The notes under the pieces: generated by a model
Databases searched by the model: none
What the model was told of the DNA's origin: nothing
The model's input: the letters and a program-made list of their open reading frames with translations, nothing else
From: Erpobdella octoculata
Taxonomy: Eukaryota; Annelida; Clitellata; Hirudinida; Erpobdellidae
Length of the DNA: 64,000 nt
Direction of reading: 5' to 3'
Assembly: GCA_963978895.1 (NCBI GenBank)
Contig: OZ022241.1
Location: 23,821,573 to 23,885,572 of the forward strand
In this document: positions 51,947 to 63,169 of the stretch, one piece after another
Numbering within the stretch: position 1 is the first letter of the stretch
How the letters are laid out: the number at the start of each line of letters is the position of its first letter
Made by a program: the position numbers and the translations under genes

Positions 51947-51990
51947 GGCTAATAGATCTATTTCGGCAATTTTTTGCCATCATCAGAGCC
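51947..51990 (-). ncRNA. Hammerhead ribozyme, type I
   Basis: Minus strand, 5' to 3': GGCT (stem I), CTGATGA (core), T (bulge), GGCAA-AAAA-TTGCC (stem II), GAAA (core), TA-GATC-TA (minimal stem III with the flanking A and T pairing), TT at the cleavage site, AGCC (stem I). All core residues are present, and stems I and II pair fully. Cleavage is predicted between 51951 and 51950. The extra T before stem II departs from the strict consensus. Type I hammerheads with a very short stem III are known in Penelope-like terminal repeats. Confidence 0.8.
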
Positions 51991-52165
51991 GTTTAACTTT
52001 TTAAAATAAAATGCAGTGACTAAATGGTAAAAGATACAACTAATTGAAAGGAATTAAAATACAATTAAAATAAAATTTAAATTCATTATATACAAATGTA
52101 ACAACATAAAAAATATTTAAATTAAAATAATTATAATAATAACAGTAATAACTAAATAATTAAGA

Positions 52166-52657
52166 TCAGTTAGTAAAGCCTTTAACAACGGAATTACAGT
52201 CAACTTCAAGGACGTGACTGGAAGAAGAATCACATACATTATCTATAACCTTTGAAACACAAACGTCTGGTACAAAACATTCATTCAACGAAGAAATACC
52301 TGAAGAAACATTGGCACTATTAACATGCATATTTTTAACAGAAGTTGTAGATGAGTTAAAACATTTATTATTATTATTATTAGTATTAATGCTATTTAGA
52401 GAACCAAAAAGTTTAAGAGTTAAATCAAAAAAATACCATTGTTTATTAATTAAAGGCTTACATTTATTAATAGCTAAAGCTTCTTTTAATTTTAACTTAA
52501 TGGGTTGATTTTCTTTCATTAGTATACTGGTGTTATCAATTAGAAATTTATGTGATGGTTTGATTGAATGTTGTGTTGACATATGTTGGTATATGGCATT
52601 ACTTTGACAATGCATAGTCAATCTACGAGACAGAGTAGTTCTAGTATGACCAATGTA
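52166..52657 (-). pseudogene. Penelope-like GIY-YIG endonuclease and C-terminal tail, copy 1
   Basis: [20 protein letters not shown] and MHCQ is the GIY-YIG-type endonuclease block of Penelope-like elements; IKLKLKEALAINKCKPLINK and a serine/asparagine-rich tail follow to the stop at 52166. It is almost the same sequence as copy 2 at 62225. The upstream RT is absent: the copy is 5'-truncated and inverted. Confidence 0.75.
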
Positions 52658-52760
52658 ATTTTCCACCTGACCATGTGGCATTGTAGCACAAACCATCCTA
52701 GTGTACCAATTTTCGTGTCCGTTTCCACATGGTCAGGTGGAAAATTACATTGGTCATACT

Positions 52761-53255
<495 letters not shown>

Positions 53256-53333
53256 GGGGCTATATGTTACAAGTGTAACATATATGTTGCAAGTGTAACA
53301 TATAGCCCCGTTACAAGTGTAACATATAGCCCC
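53256..53333. repeat. Inverted and direct repeats of GGGGCTATATGTTAC
   Basis: GGGGCTATATGTTACAAGTG at 53,256, then inverse GTGTAACATATAGCCCC at 53,293-53,309 and again at 53,317-53,333. Related TGTAACATGTAGCCCC and TGTAACATTGAGCCCC occur at 53,660-53,686, 20 bases before a THAP-type exon. These could be the termini or subterminal repeats of a THAP-bearing transposon. Confidence 0.5.
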
Positions 53334-53704
53334 AATGTGATTTTTCGTAAAAAACAAGTCACTACTAATACAACGGCCCTGCTACATCGCTAGAAATTGT
53401 CTGTTTATCAGCACATATCACCAGGCCACCAACATGCAAAATATGACAACAGAAGTAATCAAACTAGCTGCAGAAACAAACAAAGTGCACACCTACCTGG
53501 AAAAAAGATATCGACTCGAAAAAAGTTTATTTGCTACAACTTTTTCAGTATTGTTTATATTTAAATCAGCATCGCCGGATATTGTCAGATTCACTGTGAG
53601 CATGCGCTGAAAGATAGATATTGACTACAAATAAATATACACCATAGATATGATCACTGTAACATGTAGCCCCTGTAACATTGAGCCCCGGTCTCCCCTA
53701 CAAT

Positions 53705-53924
53705 GCCGTCAAGTTGTTGTGCCATCGGATGCACTTATACTATAAGTATAAAAAGGCGATAACATACCCATGTACTCGATTCCAATTGATTATTGATTCC
53801 ATCTATGGACGAAACAAGAAGGGAACTGTGGATAAAAGCTATAAAGCGAGAGGACTGGAAAAATTGGAGTTATGAAATAATAAGCAAAGCAAGAATACGC
53901 GGGCAGCACTTCATATCAGGTGAG
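53705..53924 (+). pseudogene. THAP zinc-finger exon (degenerate)
   Basis: Starts ATGCCGTCAAGTTGTTGTGC: MPSSCCAIGCT, the CX2-4C start of a THAP DNA-binding domain. After two internal stops it recovers REL-WIKAIKREDWKN-WS and QHFISG; the expected third Cys in 'C-QHF' is Arg here. It is followed by a donor-like CAG/GTGAGTAA. THAP domains occur in P-element transposases and host THAP proteins; the neighbouring TIR-like repeats favour a transposon. Confidence 0.65.
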
Positions 53925-54109
53925 TAAAGTAAAGGTTTTATTAACAGTGCATTATTTACCTCACTACGTGTGTTTAGTGTTACTGTATAGCTCCAGGAAG
54001 TTAGCAACGCTTCGGGCAACGATTTTCGGCAATTATTATTTGTCAATAGGGAAGTATAAAATGTCATTAGATATTTGAATTCTACGTTAAATTTGTTATA
54101 AGAATACAT

Positions 54110-54640
54110 TTGTTTGAAGGGGCGGATAATTTTATTTTTTTGTGATTAAATTGTTTCTGATTGGCTGTGTCGGTAACATATTTGTAAGGTCAAGTCGTGG
54201 AAGGCATTTTTCACAAAGTGTCAATAAATATTTTAAAATAATTTTTGCACTGTTCAATCAAGCTTATATTTCTCTATAAGAATTCCATTAGCAGTTTGAG
54301 CGGAAATGTAAATTGAATTTTTAATTAATATATTTTCTTGTGGGCTTTGATCGATTGAAAGCGGAAGCATTACTGTAAATGACGTTTATTATTATTTGTC
54401 ACTAGGAAAGTGTAAAATGTAATTAGATATAAGAATACATTTGTTTGAAGGGGCGGATAATTTTATTTTTTTTTGGATTAATTTGTTTCTGATTGGCTGT
54501 GTCGGTAACATATTTGTAAGGTCAGGTCGTGGAAGGCATTTTTCATAAAGTGTCAATAAATATTTCAAAATATTTTTTGCACTGTTTAATCAAGCTGATA
54601 TTTCTCTACACGAAAACATTTGTTTGAAGGGGCGGACAAT
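54110..54640. repeat. Tandem duplication with unit of about 340 bp
   Basis: TTTGTTTGAAGGGGCGGATA opens copies at 54,110 and 54,443 and a shorter one (GGGGCGGACA) near 54,610. The first two also share TGATTGGCTGTGTCGGTAAC and GTCGTGGAAGGCATTTTTCA. No gene. Confidence 0.8.
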
Positions 54641-54727
54641 TTTAGTTTATTTTTTATTCAATTAATTTGGAGTGAAAATAGACATCGTTTCCCGCTTCGT
54701 TGCTAACTTCATTCACCTCAGGGCGTA

Positions 54728-55608
54728 TCTATATATATCTATGGAATAAAGGTAATAAAAATTAAACACATTTAAAATAAAAATAGACAATTTAGGAAAA
54801 AAATATAAAAAATTTTGGAAGTAAAAAATTAAAAAATATTAGTTTGCTTTAGAAGTACGAGTTGCGTAACCCGCTCCATGTCTAAAACCGTTTCTTTAAA
54901 TGCGGCGGTTTATGTCAATATGCCTTAAGAAAAATTAAAAAAACATTGAAAACAATAAATAACCAACAGAACACCAAGAAAAATTAAAATAATATAAAAG
55001 TAAAAGTACTTGGCGACTTGGCTGTCTTTGGTACGGTTTCTATCATATTTCTTGGAGCAGAAATTTTGAGTTTTAGAGGTCATGTGGCTAGCAGAATCGT
55101 TTGGAGAGCAAAAGAGCGAGCGAGAAAGCGACCAGGAAGTGAAGAGCAATCCGGAGCGGAAATGCGGCCGGGAACGGGAAGGCGATCGGGAGCGGGAAAA
55201 CGATCGGGAACGAGAGAGCTAGCGGGGAAGGAAACGGGAGCGAGAGAAAAATGATGGGAAAACCAAGGGCAACGCTGGATCCCCCGCTAGTCATAGATAA
55301 ATTTCCACCCAGCGCTCTGATTTTTTAAAATTTAAATAATTAAAAATTTATTTGTAACTTTTTAAAATGTATTTATTATTTTATTATGTTATTTTATTTG
55401 AATATTAACTCTTCCTTGCTTTTCAATCCTTGAATTGTATTATTCCGCGTGTCAACATTGCCTTTGGATATTTTTGCTTAAAGTCGGTTTTTAGTAAGTT
55501 TTTCTGTAAAATACTTGTTCGTAATATGTTTGGATAATGTTCTATGGTTATTCTATTAAGCAGTTTTTTAAACCGTTTTTTCATCGAAATCGGTTCAGGA
55601 CGCTATAC
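54728..55608 (+). mobile_element. Rearranged Merlin copy 2 with Helitron-like insert
   Basis: 54,745-55,015 and 55,295-55,608 match the left and right parts of the Merlin element at 49400; the right end keeps the inverted repeat (AATCGGTTCAGGACGCTATA). The left inverted repeat and the transposase/stem-loop region are absent. Between the two parts is a purine-rich array of GGGAACGGGAAGGCGATCGG type ending CCCCCGCTAG then T (55294), like the Helitron end at 44180. TCTATATATATCTATGG at 54,728 could be a Helitron start. Confidence 0.55.
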
Positions 55609-55611
55609 TAG

Positions 55612-56155
55612 AGCCTGTGTGAGAACCAATTCTGGTTAAAACCCAATTTGTCCAAGCATCACTTTAATTTAAAATGTTCAATCAACTCAACAGAAACTGC
55701 TTCTTCACTCAGCTGGTTCTAGGCATTGATGACTCTGCTGCTGAAGAATCTCTGCTTAAATTTCCCCTCCGATTGTTTGAAGATCTTGTACCTGTGACCC
55801 CGTAGTCCTACTCTATTCGCTGTCTGGCATACTTTTTTCTTCGGTTTGTTTGTCTCTTTATATAACTTATTCAACATCAAAAATAACGAGAATTCTCTTT
55901 AAGAGGTTACGAAAATTATACTAAGCGGCAACATAACGAGCTGTGAAAGGGCGCACGATTGGTTGAGCATTTGCTCAGTCGGCAAACATCTTCTTTTTAA
56001 TGCAAACTTTAAAAAAAATTGTTTTAAAATTGTTTTTATTCACAATTATATTTTTTTTCATATTTTTTAATTAGTTTAAATTTTTTAAACACATTTTCTA
56101 CTTCGAGATTTATGAATTGTTATATACTATGCTGGGGTCGCCGGCCGGCCTATGA
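55612..56155 (-). repeat. Dispersed repeat family R1, copy 2
   Basis: Inverse of 14985-15600, from AGCCTGTGTGAGAACC to GTCGCCGGCCGGCC. It lacks the extra segment present in copy 1. It directly adjoins the right end of Merlin copy 2, so one inserted beside or into the other. Confidence 0.65.
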
Positions 56156-56392
56156 AAAAATGTGTGCAGGGCGTATCTATATATATCTATGATATATATA
56201 TATATATATATACAGTGGCGGGTCTATATTTTTTTGGCGGGGGGGGGGGGGAGCCAAACGAAATGGCTGGAGGGGCCAAAAACGGCGGGGAGATAAAAAA
56301 CGGCGGGAGCGGCCAAAAACGGCGAAAAAAGCAAACATTTGATCTTATATCCACAAACCTCAATGGAAAACAACTGTTAGATGCAGGGCGTA

Positions 56393-56487
<95 letters not shown>

Positions 56488-56879
56488 TTATATATTTTGT
56501 TGAATACTTCGGCGCTATATGTTCTTTTAAGCAATCTCGATTAAAAAAAGTGGCACACTAGTCAGAACGTAGAAAATTTCGTTGCATTGGAAGTGTGAAA
56601 AAATCCTAACAAGCATAGATTTTTCAGATTAGGTGTAAAATAGTGATAAGAACTTAGCATTCTAAATTCTATAAAAATTGGAGTTGTGTGTCGTGAGTTA
56701 TACGGCATTTAGTTTGATGAGCGATAGTTAGTAAAATTAGTGTCGTTCGCTTCTGTGCTTGGCGACTAGTATACGTTTAGATTAGGTCTATTTGAAAGAT
56801 AAATAAGACAAATTAAAAAATATCAACAGAAACAATTTTTTAGAAGATTGCTTTTTTCTTTTCCGTTCTCACTGGAAGT
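56156..56879. other. Microsatellite, MITE end and Penelope scrap
   Basis: GCAGGGCGTATCTATATATA occurs at 56,166 and 56,383 (also 54,719), probably a shared element end. CAGTGGCGGGTCTATATTTT and G-rich sequence (56,213-56,320) resemble a hAT MITE start. (TA)n spans about 56,390-56,483. 56,497-56,555 is the inverse of the Penelope P1 stretch at about 32,137-32,187 (ACTTCGGCGCTATATGTTCT). No gene. Confidence 0.5.
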
Positions 56880-57486
56880 TTGCTACATTTTTTGTCGAGT
56901 GGTTTAATGGTGCAGAAGTGTAGAACATGTATGTATGAAGAGGAAGTGAGGATTGAGATAACTTCTTCTGTAATTTCTGAGGAAACAGAAATAAATTCAG
57001 ATTTTTTAAAATGTTCAATTTGTATGCAAGAAACATCTGAACACACTGCTGAAATTGTAAGAGCCTTGCCCACTGTATTTAAAAAACTGGAAGTTACTTG
57101 TCGTTGTGATTTGGTAAATTATATTAATGTGCACTATAACAAACATGTATTTAAATTGCATTTGTTGTGCCGCATGGCTCTGCAAAAAAGCAATGCTACG
57201 GATGATGAGGTGTGCAAAGCTGGTTCTAGCCTGTTGGTCAGTCTGTATGGCGGGAAAGTAGGAGAAAGATTGGCTGATTTACGGTATGAGTCATATTTCA
57301 AATTGGCTCTGTCGTCGTTTTCAACCAGAAAGGCTGCCACTATCAGAATGTGCTGCTCACCTGCATGTCCGACGCGTTCATTTGCATGCTGTGATTTGGG
57401 GGACTCTGGACAAAGTAGTCTTGAAGGCAACCGACTGGGGCTGGGAATCAGTTGAAAGCTGCTTAAAACCCGTGAAAATAGAATAG
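56880..57486 (+). pseudogene. Unnamed zinc/cysteine protein fragment, repeat-associated
   Basis: The open reading starts near MVQKCRTCMYEEEVRIEI and has CSICMQETSEH (cysteine pairs), then TVFKKLEVTCRCDL and GSSLLVSLYGGKVGERLADL. Near 57,300 the frame changes and homology-like sequence continues as PERLPLSECAAHLHVRRVHL and ATDWGW to a stop at 57486. A 'LYG...LNDLRY...LPP...H..R.YYQ..W.....WGW' pattern recurs, as far as I recall, in uncharacterised invertebrate proteins next to transposons. Function unknown; the frame break makes this copy a likely pseudogene. Confidence 0.4.
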
Positions 57487-57712
57487 TGGGTTTTAGTTTT
57501 TGACGTTTTGATTGTAGTTATTTGATATTCTAGTCTGATTTTCACTATTTTTTCATGATCTCACTGAAAGCATTTATCAGTTGTGGTTATAGTATCATTC
57601 AAACTGAAGATCTGAATGTTTGATAACAGCTTCATTTATGATGGCCTAATTTTGGTTTTTGAAATTTTGAGGGCAAACGAGCTAGTCAATTAGTCCTAAA
57701 TGAAAAATCGAA

Positions 57713-57832
57713 CAGTTGCAGTTAAACCAGACTCGGAATTTAATTAAACATACCACCACCTGACAGTTGCGGTTTAACCGGACTCGGAATTTAATTAAAC
57801 ATACCACCACCTAACAGTTGCGGTTAAACCGG
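57713..57832. repeat. 53-bp minisatellite, about 2.3 units
   Basis: Repeats of CAGTTGC(A/G)GTT(A/T)AACC(A/G)G followed by ACTCGGAATTTAATTAAACA and TACCACCACCT, the last unit partial. Confidence 0.85.
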
Positions 57833-57835
57833 GCT

Positions 57836-58155
57836 GGAGGGTAAACTAACGAGTCATTTGTGTGTATGTGTTTTATATTTTATGTATGTGTTTTAATTTT
57901 TTTTAAAGCTAGATGTGTGCACATGTTAAATTTAAACATAATATTGTTTATAATGAGTTGTAAATATGTCATTTTGTACATATATGAACATATAAATAAG
58001 TTGCTCCTTTTCCCAATACGTTTCCACGCATTTCAGTAAATCAGATTGTGTGTATATTTAGTATGTGCATGTGTGGGCACGTTTCTTGGTAATTGTTGTG
58101 TTTGTCAAATATAATCTTGTTCATAATGTGTTGTAAGTTGTAAATATATCATTTT
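57836..58155. other. Gene-free DNA with a repeated block
   Basis: GTGTGTATATTTAGTATGTG and TATAATCTTGTTCATAATGT recur at 61,085-61,165 and partly at 61,262, before another short (TA)n. A dispersed low-copy repeat of unknown class. Confidence 0.5.
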
Positions 58156-58156
58156 T

Positions 58157-58223
<67 letters not shown>
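58156..58223. repeat. (TA)n microsatellite
   Basis: About 34 TA units, preceded by the repeated block described at 57836. Confidence 0.9.
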
Positions 58224-58226
<3 letters not shown>

Positions 58227-61200
58227 CAAGTCAACATATTTATGCTTTTTAGACTGGTAGATCTAGCAGTTTTTCGAGGCAACATGAGAAATTTTAATAG
58301 ACAAGCCAATTTTTATACCATTCAATAGAGAATATGTTGTAGAATGTCTGTATGAAGATACCACGAATGAGCAGTTATGGTACTCTAGTTATTAATGATT
58401 TTAGGCGTACTCTTTTGTCTCATTACGTAAGACAATGTCGCGTTACGCGCAGTAACATATTTACTCGCTCAGCCAATAAGAATTCAATAAAGGCTCGTTT
58501 TCTATGCTATATTTGCGTTGTCTTTGTATTCATTTTGCATTGCCGGTTTTATCGCGTTTGAATTCGATTTCTCTTCAATATCTTAACGTTTTATTTAAGC
58601 CTTAGATTTTGTTTGGACGATTTTGGATTTTTAGCAGCGTTTTTTTAAATTTCCTATTCATTTATATAGTTGCATAATTGTATAGTTTGTATAGCATAGT
58701 ACATAGTTTTTTCTTCGGTCAGTCTTGTCTTGTCTTTTGTCTGTCATTCTGGTATTTTTTTTATTTTCTTTTATTCGTGTTATTACATCTGTTAAGTTTG
58801 GTTATGGTAAGTTTGTATTGTAGTTGGCACATTTTTTAATCTAAATGTAACTAATATCGCAATGGAGTGCGTTGTGTGTAAATCTGCTACTGAAGAAAAA
58901 CTTAAAATAATCTAAATATTTGAAACAAGATGGGAAAACTTCTCTATTGAATTCTGCGACTGTAATTGGAGATACAATTTTAATTGACAGTTTAACTCTA
59001 TAAATGTGGATGTTTGTATACATAAGTAAATAACAAAGCAAAGAAAAATAATCAGCCCCAGCCTTTAGTTTTAGTTTAGCTGATCTAGCTCCAATAAAAA
59101 AAATTTAAGATCTAAGTTTTCCACACAATAAACAATTATTCCAGTCAAATATAAAGTAGTTCAAAAATTATTCCTGGAAATTCAACTGAAAATGCATGTT
59201 TTGAGAACTCATTTTCAGGAAATGAAATTGAAGTATTTCTTAGACAATGATGGATGGAGCTGGGAAAAATAGATTTTAAGTCGTTTCTCATTAATACTGA
59301 TATAGAGGCAGCACCTGATAGCCCAGATAGCCTAATTATTGTATAAGTTGTAAATGTGAAATTTTAAAAAAAGCCCATGCTCTTCTAAAAGTTGTTCATG
59401 TTTTAAATATGAGCTACATTGTATCTGCCTGTCAACATTGCTATGGAAAAGTTTGTAATAAATCTCTTCATACTGATAATCTTGAAGTAGATATGTTTAA
59501 GGGCGATATATGTGAAGGCCTGTATGAAAAAACTGTTAAAATCGATGAGATACTATTTTAGTAAGGCTTGCCCAAAATCAGTCTTTGTTGTTGGATGTAT
59601 TTATTCTTTAAATTGGCAAAAAAGTTGATGCTCTTAAAACAGTTTTGAAGGTACTTTGTATATGCTTGTAAATGTTGCTGTGACAAAGTTTAAGATAACT
59701 GACTTTATATTAATGGTCTTGTAAATAATATCTATAATAGTGAAATATGTGTAAATGTCAGAGTTGGCCAGTTATTACATTTTTAAAGTGATATATAGAA
59801 ACTTATCAAGTTCTTGAGAAAATGTCTTTTTTGTTCTGCAGGGTTTTGATGGTTATTAAAATAGCTCTTGTATCTTTCCTCCAGTTACACGTCTATTATT
59901 GTTGTAACAAGTTCTTCTGCACATGAGGATATTGCTAAGCATTGTCTCAATGTCAAAACTGTTTGCTTGTGTGTTATAATAAACAGCAAACAATTTGACT
60001 ATGATATGATGTGCATTATTTATCTACAAAATCCTCATAATTTACACTTTTCCCAGTTTACTTCAGCCAGCACGACAAGAGTTGCTAACAGTGTCTCTGA
60101 ATTGAATTAAAATTTGACAATGTTTAAAGTGGTGTTAGTCAGTGTTTAGTGTTTAGAATGTCTCTTCGGAAGCACTGAAGTGTCACAGCCAATGTAACAG
60201 CAGCTGGCAAACCATTCTCAGTCTGGCAACCCCGAACCTTCTGTCTACAGCACTCTTGATATGTGTGGTGGACACAAGAAGTAAAGTCATGGATGAAGAT
60301 CTGACTCTTCTGCTCGACTGAATTGTGCTCAATATAATGATTTTTGAAGCTAGATAACAGTTATTATTATAATTATTTAATAAGTTGAAACTTATACTTT
60401 GTTTTTAGAAGTAAAATTTATGTTGTTCTAAAAACCAGTGTTTGATAAATTTCTTGTTTTTAAGATGTCTTCCTTTAAAAAGTGGTCAAAAGCATGGTCT
60501 TTCTTTAAAAAGTGGTACGATTCCCATAACCGGCACCCCCTTCAGCTATTTTCAAATCAGGTTGTGTTTTCAGGTTGCATTGCTTTTTAAATACTGGAGA
60601 ATTTCGAAAACGTAGACTAGTGTACATAATCGTTTATACATATGAGTTAAACTAGTTTAAGCCTTTAAGCATTTGATAATCAACAACATTCTTCGGGCAG
60701 CTCCATAAGCAAACGGAAATAAAAATTTCATTAAAAAAATATAGAAATAAATAACTAAACTGTTTTATGAGCATTTGAGCGTAAAAAGTTTAAATTTCGT
60801 GGAGATAATTTGTAAACTAAGCGTCACTTTTTACGCAGAAATAGAAAAAGCTGGCTTTTGATTGGTTGGCGTTAATAAACAGATTCGCGAGTTTTGAGCA
60901 ACTTCTTTTGCTAATAACTTTTTTAGGGACCGATCTGTGTCTGGTATCTCTTTCCATCTCTTAGTTATAACAAATACTATAGTTTAATGTACTTTTTGGC
61001 TTGTCTATTAAAATTTCCGAACCAAAAGCTAAATCTACCAGACTATTTCTTAATAAGTTTTCATGCATTGCAGCAAACCTGGATGTGTGTATATTTAGTA
61101 TGTGCATCTATGGAAACGTTTCATAATGTGTGTTCTGTTTGCGAGGTATAATCTTGTTCATAATGTGTTGTAAATATGTCATTTTGTATATATATATATA

Positions 61201-61925
61201 TATGAACATGTTAATGTGTTTATGATTTTCTTAATGTGTTTCCAAATATTCCAGCAAACCTAGAGGTGTGTGTATATTTAGATGTAAATATGTACATATG
61301 CTGATACGTTTCTTGTTTGTATGTTGTTTGTATATTAGGTGGTGAGTACGAGTCAGCCTTCACGTGGCACTCCCTGTGATTAACCAGGCATTAGGCAATA
61401 AATTGGGCAACCAGGTGAAACCAATGACTCAAAATATCAATATTTTCCAATTTATAAAAATGATTATTCACAATATGCTGGATGTTTACAATCATAATGT
61501 CTTGCAATTTCCAGGGCAAGAAATAAAAATTGTTAATTTTAGTGTTTCTGTGTTATTTTCTAGTGTTTCCCTCATTACCAATGCCATCCCACCCATGGGG
61601 AGAAGGGTCTATAAATTTCTGTGGTTATCAACTTTTTCTTCAAAAATTTTATTAAAAAAATTTTTTTGTGAAAATTTTACAATTAACACTGCTTTAAGAC
61701 TATTTAGCATTAAAGTCAAGCTGTAACATTGTTATAAATAATTGTTTTGGAAGGATATTTTCGAATTGTCGGCCATCTTGTTATTTTGTTATCCTACACT
61801 CCCCCGCATTGTTATACAGTTATAGAATTCCGTTTTTCATATTCTCCTAATTCATACCTTTCCAAAGATATATAATAAGTGCTTGCTAGGATTTTTTCAC
61901 GGTTAAATTTATTTCTTGCTGACTA
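58224..61925. other. Gene-poor AT-rich DNA
   Basis: 3.7 kb without a convincing gene. Small readings (for example MECVVCKSATEEKL at 58,863, interrupted; the 120-residue frame at 61,364) lack recognisable motifs. A (TA)n of about 8 units lies at 61,189. The block GTGTGTATATTTAG is repeated at 61,085 and 61,267. Confidence 0.4.
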
Positions 61926-62009
61926 CACTTGGCTGAATCGATTTTATTTTTAATTTTTTCCAATAGTCTAAATCGGTTTAGAAATAATTTATTATCAAAC
62001 ACATTATAG

Positions 62010-62047
62010 ATCTATTTCGGCAATTTTTTGCCATCTTCAGAGCCGTT
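62010..62047 (-). ncRNA. Hammerhead ribozyme remnant lacking stem I 3' strand
   Basis: Minus strand: GGCT, CTGAAGA, T, GGCAA-AAAA-TTGCC, GAAA, TAGATCTAT. Core and stem II match copy 1, with A in place of T at the tolerated position. The following AGCC and the rest up to the ORF ATG are missing, so stem I cannot form. The deletion starts at the predicted cleavage site. Confidence 0.65.
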
Positions 62048-62224
62048 TAACTTTTTTAAAAATAAAATGCAGTGACTACTAAAAGGTAAAAGATACAACT
62101 AATTGAAAGGAATTAAAACACAATTTAAACAAAATTTAAATTCATTAAGTACAAATGTAACAACATAAAAAATATTTAAATTAAAATAATTATAATAATA
62201 ACAGTAATAACTAAATAATTAAGA

Positions 62225-62994
62225 TCAGTTAGCAAAGCCTTTAACAACGGAATTACAGTCAACTTCAAGGACGTGACTGGAAGAATAATCACATACATTA
62301 TCTATAACCTTTGAAACACAAACTTCTGGTACAAAACATTCATTCAACGAAGAAATAGCTGAAGAAACATTGGTACTATTAACATGCATATTTTTAACAA
62401 AAGTTGTAGATGAGTTAAAACATTTATTATTATTATAATTAGTTTTATTACTATTTAGAGAACCAAAAAGTTTAAGAGTTAAATCAAAAGAATACCAGTG
62501 TTTATTAATTAAAGGCTTACATTTATTAATGGCTAAAGCTTCTTTTAATTTTAACTTAATGGGTTGATTTTTTTTCATTAGGATACTGGTATTATCAATT
62601 AGAAATTTATGTGATGGTTTGATTGAATGTTGTATTGACATATGTTGGTATATGGCACCACTTTGACAATGCATAGTCAATCTACGAGACAGAGTAGTTC
62701 TAGTATGTCCAATGTAATTTTCCACCTGACCATGTGGAAACGGACACGAAAATTGGTACACTAGGTTGGTTTGTGCTACAGGGCTAGAAACATTATTTAT
62801 ACTATTTTTAATTAAAAGATTATGAGTTTTTCCATTGTTATAATCGATGTGTAACTTGAGTGTATTATCTTTATTTACAACCTTAGTATTATCATACACA
62901 ATGTTTTTCAACACTTTTTCATCTATTTTATAATTATTAGACATCTGATTAGCATTATATAATGGAATTATACAAGAATTTGACGAGTTATTGG

Positions 62995-62998
<4 letters not shown>
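62225..62998 (-). pseudogene. Penelope-like ORF end: linker, GIY-YIG endonuclease, tail (copy 2)
   Basis: About 258 residues before the (TA)n-derived YIYI run: linker (MSNNYKIDEKVLKNIVYDNT, KLHIDYNNGKTHNLLIKNS), [19 protein letters not shown] then HTRTTLSRRL (GIY-YIG nuclease), KLKLKEALAINKCKPLINKH, and an Asn/Ser-rich tail to the stop. It is open, more complete than copy 1, but RT is missing. Confidence 0.8.
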
Positions 62999-63064
<66 letters not shown>

Positions 63065-63073
63065 ATATATATA
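62998..63073. repeat. (TA)n microsatellite
   Basis: About 37 TA units with one TTT interruption, at the 5' truncation point of Penelope copy 2. Confidence 0.9.
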
Positions 63074-63169
63074 ACAAATATATATTAAACATTTATTGAG
63101 CACGAAACAAAACAATTAAGTACAACAGTGAAGTTATAAATAAGCATGGAAGTTTCATCCGTTCCCTTA

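Larger units (their letters stand above)
61926..63000 (-). mobile_element. Penelope-like element P1, copy 2 (3' part)
   Basis: On the minus strand: coding part (62225-about 62998), 3' UTR, a broken hammerhead (62,012-62,047), and a terminal-repeat stretch without its ATG (to 61,926). It is 5'-truncated exactly at a (TA)n tract (62,998-63,073). Closely similar to copy 1. Confidence 0.8.

Noticed and set aside
59868..60110. 80-residue ORF after a run of interrupted readings at 58,860-59,860
   Set aside because: Short readings with cysteine pairs suggest decayed transposon coding sequence, but no family could be recognised, so no gene is called.
61364..61726. 120-residue ORF as a gene
   Set aside because: No motif, AT-biased codons in an AT-rich gene desert, no splice or promoter context.
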